Shown here piece after piece: positions 18,471-20,282 of a DNA stretch of 20,282 bases (positions are counted from its first letter, which is position 1; each line of letters opens with the position of its first letter). The notes beneath the pieces are model-generated. The model was not told the origin of the DNA, searched no databases, and was given only the letters and a program-made list of their open reading frames with translations. The DNA is from Paramacrobiotus richtersi (lineage: Eukaryota; Tardigrada; Eutardigrada; Parachela; Macrobiotidae), in contig JAQGAU010001246.1 of NCBI GenBank assembly GCA_034698045.1, forward strand, positions 1 through 20,282, in the 5' to 3' direction. The position numbers and the translations under genes are program-made.

Positions 18471-18759
18471 TAAAAGGTACAGAATGGACTTTTACGTTCT
18501 CAGTGTCGGCAGAATCAGTCTGATGGTCTTAAAGTCTTAAAATTATCTAGCACAACTATTTCGACGTGTAAACATATAGAACATGCCGATTTTATAAGGG
18601 TTCAACGTTGCTAAGTTCACTGATCAAAAGAACAAATTTTAAAGTTTCAAGCAGCTGCATAATGCACCATGGATATAGAAGTGGGTGGAATACTTCGTTT
18701 CGCAGCGTCGCAGACGACAAATACTGTCCATGTCTATCCCAGTTTTTAAATGTTGAATC

Positions 18760-19480
18760 CGTAGTGCTCAATTCGCTATCCACGGAGTCTGCCGGTGTCT
18801 ACCAGAAGGTTTCGCAAAGGCTTTTTCCCTGTAATATTATGCATCTTGTTTGTGGAAGTACAACGTACAAAACCACTCTATTCGGTTGTAACTCCACACT
18901 TAATTTGCACATGCCCTGGTCTTTACGTCCTCCTTTCACTGCCGGTTAAGAACATTATTAACATACTAGCGATAACGGATAACGACTGCTCTGAGGGGCT
19001 ACCGTAATTTTATAAACGTCTGGTTAGTTCAAAATTCACGTACTTTGATATCAACTACTCACAGGAAGTACAAACATGATGATCGTCCAGCTGTATCTCA
19101 TCGACCAACTTGCGTACGCTGCTGCTGACATGGATTCTAACAGCTATAACTTGTCCACCTTAACAGTTTTTTCATTTTTCAATATGTGCATGCATAACCA
19201 GATTTCCGCGCCAAAGAAAAACCAACATCTGCGTTACACGTTAAACATCAAAAACACATCCTCCATCTCTTTAGAAGAATCTAGGGTTCCCAAAACGCAC
19301 ATGCCAGTTTCAGCCAAAAGATCCCCTGTTCGCGCAAGTGCGGTATTACTAATACCGTACTTGCGCCTCAGACGTTCGCTGGTAAAGTTATCCAAGCGGC
19401 GAATCAAACCGGTAATGGCATCCGTGCGCGGCTAGGTTTCCCCGACGACGCGCATGACCTGTTTACGCGATCGCCGTGAG
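18760..19480 (-). pseudogene. Receptor guanylate cyclase pseudogene
   Basis: Minus-strand remnants in cyclase order. 19480-19290: QVMRVVGET, an in-frame TAG, then LIRRLDNFTSE and ART, matching exon 16. About 19176-19154: TVKVDKL, the end of the signalling helix. 19140-19038: IHVSSSVRKLVDEIQL then a one-base deletion and stop, matching exon 21. 18828-18799: GKSLCETFW then TAG, matching exon 22. Exons 17-20, the core of the catalytic domain, are absent, and unrelated DNA separates the first two pieces. It cannot encode a cyclase. It occupies the slot between GPCR copies 3 and 2, equivalent to the full cyclase between copies 1 and 0. Confidence 0.85.
19332..19366. repeat. Near-perfect 35-base palindrome
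   Basis: Arms of 17 bases (19332-19348 and 19350-19366) around a single central C, with one mismatch. It lies inside the exon 16 relic of the cyclase pseudogene. The full gene (around 6255-6285) has no palindrome there, so it arose after duplication. Confidence 0.85.
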
Positions 19481-19618
19481 AAGGGCAAGATATTATTATT
19501 AAAAGTAACGTCACAAGCTATGCAGTCTGCAGCTTGTATATTTAGTAACTTGAAGTTACTGTTTGTATCAAAAGCCGATGTGATCGTTCGTATTGCGCAG
19601 ATGGTAGATTCCACTTAC

Positions 19619-19731
19619 TGTGGAGTCTCCACAAACCATTTCATAGGAGTAATTATTACGTCAAACAGGTGATCTTTCGTGACTATCTGTTCAATGCTTA
19701 CTTTTTTCAAGACTGCATTAGCCGTGGTCTG
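19619..19731 (-). other. Exon-like open segment, unidentified
   Basis: Minus-strand DNA bounded by a CTAG acceptor-like site (19733-19732) and a GTAAGT donor (19618-19613), open throughout, with a protein-like translation containing VSIEQIVTKDHLFDVIITPM and KWFVETP. I do not recognise it and find no clear match in the full cyclase. It may be an exon of a gene lost elsewhere in the array. Confidence 0.25.
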
Positions 19732-20105
19732 CTAGCCGACGCGGAGAACCAGTCAAGGCGGCCAGTTTATATTTTCATCCACGTTGAGGGCAACTGTTGA
19801 AGTCGCCGAACAAAAGTAAACGATGTTACATCGTCTTGAGAAAACGATTTCCTAATGTGGTCGAGTAAACGCGGAAAAGTAACGTGCCACCAATGCATGG
19901 GCACGAAAGAAAACTGCTTTAATCACGTTCAGTACAGCATTTTCCACAGCAACAAGCCCAGATGATCAAAGGTCAACCCAGCGGTACGCTTCATTACAAC
20001 TATACAGGTTACCACGGGATTTGAATCTTTCCTATGCAAAACAATTGCAGTCCACCCGGAATAACTTAGAACATGTAGCAGCCGTGCGTCACAATCCTTA
20101 ATAAC
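19732..20105. other. Spacer downstream of GPCR copy 3
   Basis: Contains, at about 19800-19975, a broken copy of the exon-like segment at 10565-10751. Otherwise nothing assignable. Confidence 0.45.
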
Positions 20106-20282
20106 TTAGCGTTTAAAAAAGCTGTGAAAATTCCGTTTCCATTCTCTGTTGAGACATATCATTAGTATAGGATCAACGATAGTCTCCACATAGAAAAACA
20201 AGTACGACAGTTGAAACAACATGAAGATATTGTAATTTGGTACAAGTGCAAAGCTAGCCAGACCGAACGCAGTGACGATTGG
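20106..20282 (-). CDS. Class A GPCR, copy 3 (3' end, runs off window)
   Basis: The last 59 codons of a fourth receptor, ending in TAA at 20108-20106. It encodes the end of span 6 (PIVTAFGLASF), all of span 7 with the family's DPILM in place of NPxxY, helix 8 (NREWKRNF) and a short tail HSFFKR. The frame is open and collinear with copies 1 and 2; the tail differs from both. Confidence 0.88.
   Translation of the reverse strand, partial: PIVTAFGLASFALVPNYNIFMLFQLSYLFFYVETIVDPILMICLNREWKRNFHSFFKR

Overview
This is eukaryotic, animal-type DNA. It carries a class A seven-transmembrane receptor family encoded by single-exon genes, a receptor guanylate cyclase split into about 22 small exons with GT-AG introns of mostly 55-180 bp, a MATH-BTB gene and an R2-like non-LTR retrotransposon. 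The compact introns and dense gene families suggest a small-genome invertebrate. A tardigrade is my best guess, but the sequence does not prove it.

Layout, low to high coordinate. (1) 1-205: 5' end of GPCR copy 0, minus strand, with its upstream region to about 1500. (2) 1503-1746: a decayed fragment of an R2-like element, followed at 2212-4326 by a long open reverse transcriptase/endonuclease frame and 3' hairpins. (3) 4767-10173, minus strand: a complete-looking receptor guanylate cyclase (RGC) gene with signal peptide, extracellular ligand-binding domain, one membrane span, pseudokinase domain, signalling helix and cyclase domain. The cyclase has lost one catalytic metal aspartate, and its extreme C-terminus is frameshifted relative to paralogous remnants. 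(4) 11099-12214, minus: GPCR copy 1, full length. (5) 14128-15044, plus: a MATH-BTB gene, the only convincing host gene on the plus strand. (6) 15685-15789, minus: a relic last exon of an RGC. (7) 15954-17063, minus: GPCR copy 2, full length. (8) 18203-18470, plus: a second decayed R2-like fragment. (9) 18760-19480, minus: an RGC pseudogene missing most of its catalytic exons. (10) 20106-20282, minus: 3' end of GPCR copy 3.

The overall pattern is a tandem array whose repeat unit is a pair: one intronless GPCR plus one receptor guanylate cyclase, both on the minus strand, together with intergenic DNA that in at least two units already carried an old R2-like fragment. In minus-strand order it reads GPCR3, RGC pseudogene, GPCR2, RGC relic, (MATH-BTB intrusion), GPCR1, full RGC, (R2-like insertion), GPCR0. 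The GPCRs have stayed open while the cyclases are being lost or altered. A joint sensory role for the two receptor types is inference from this co-duplication.
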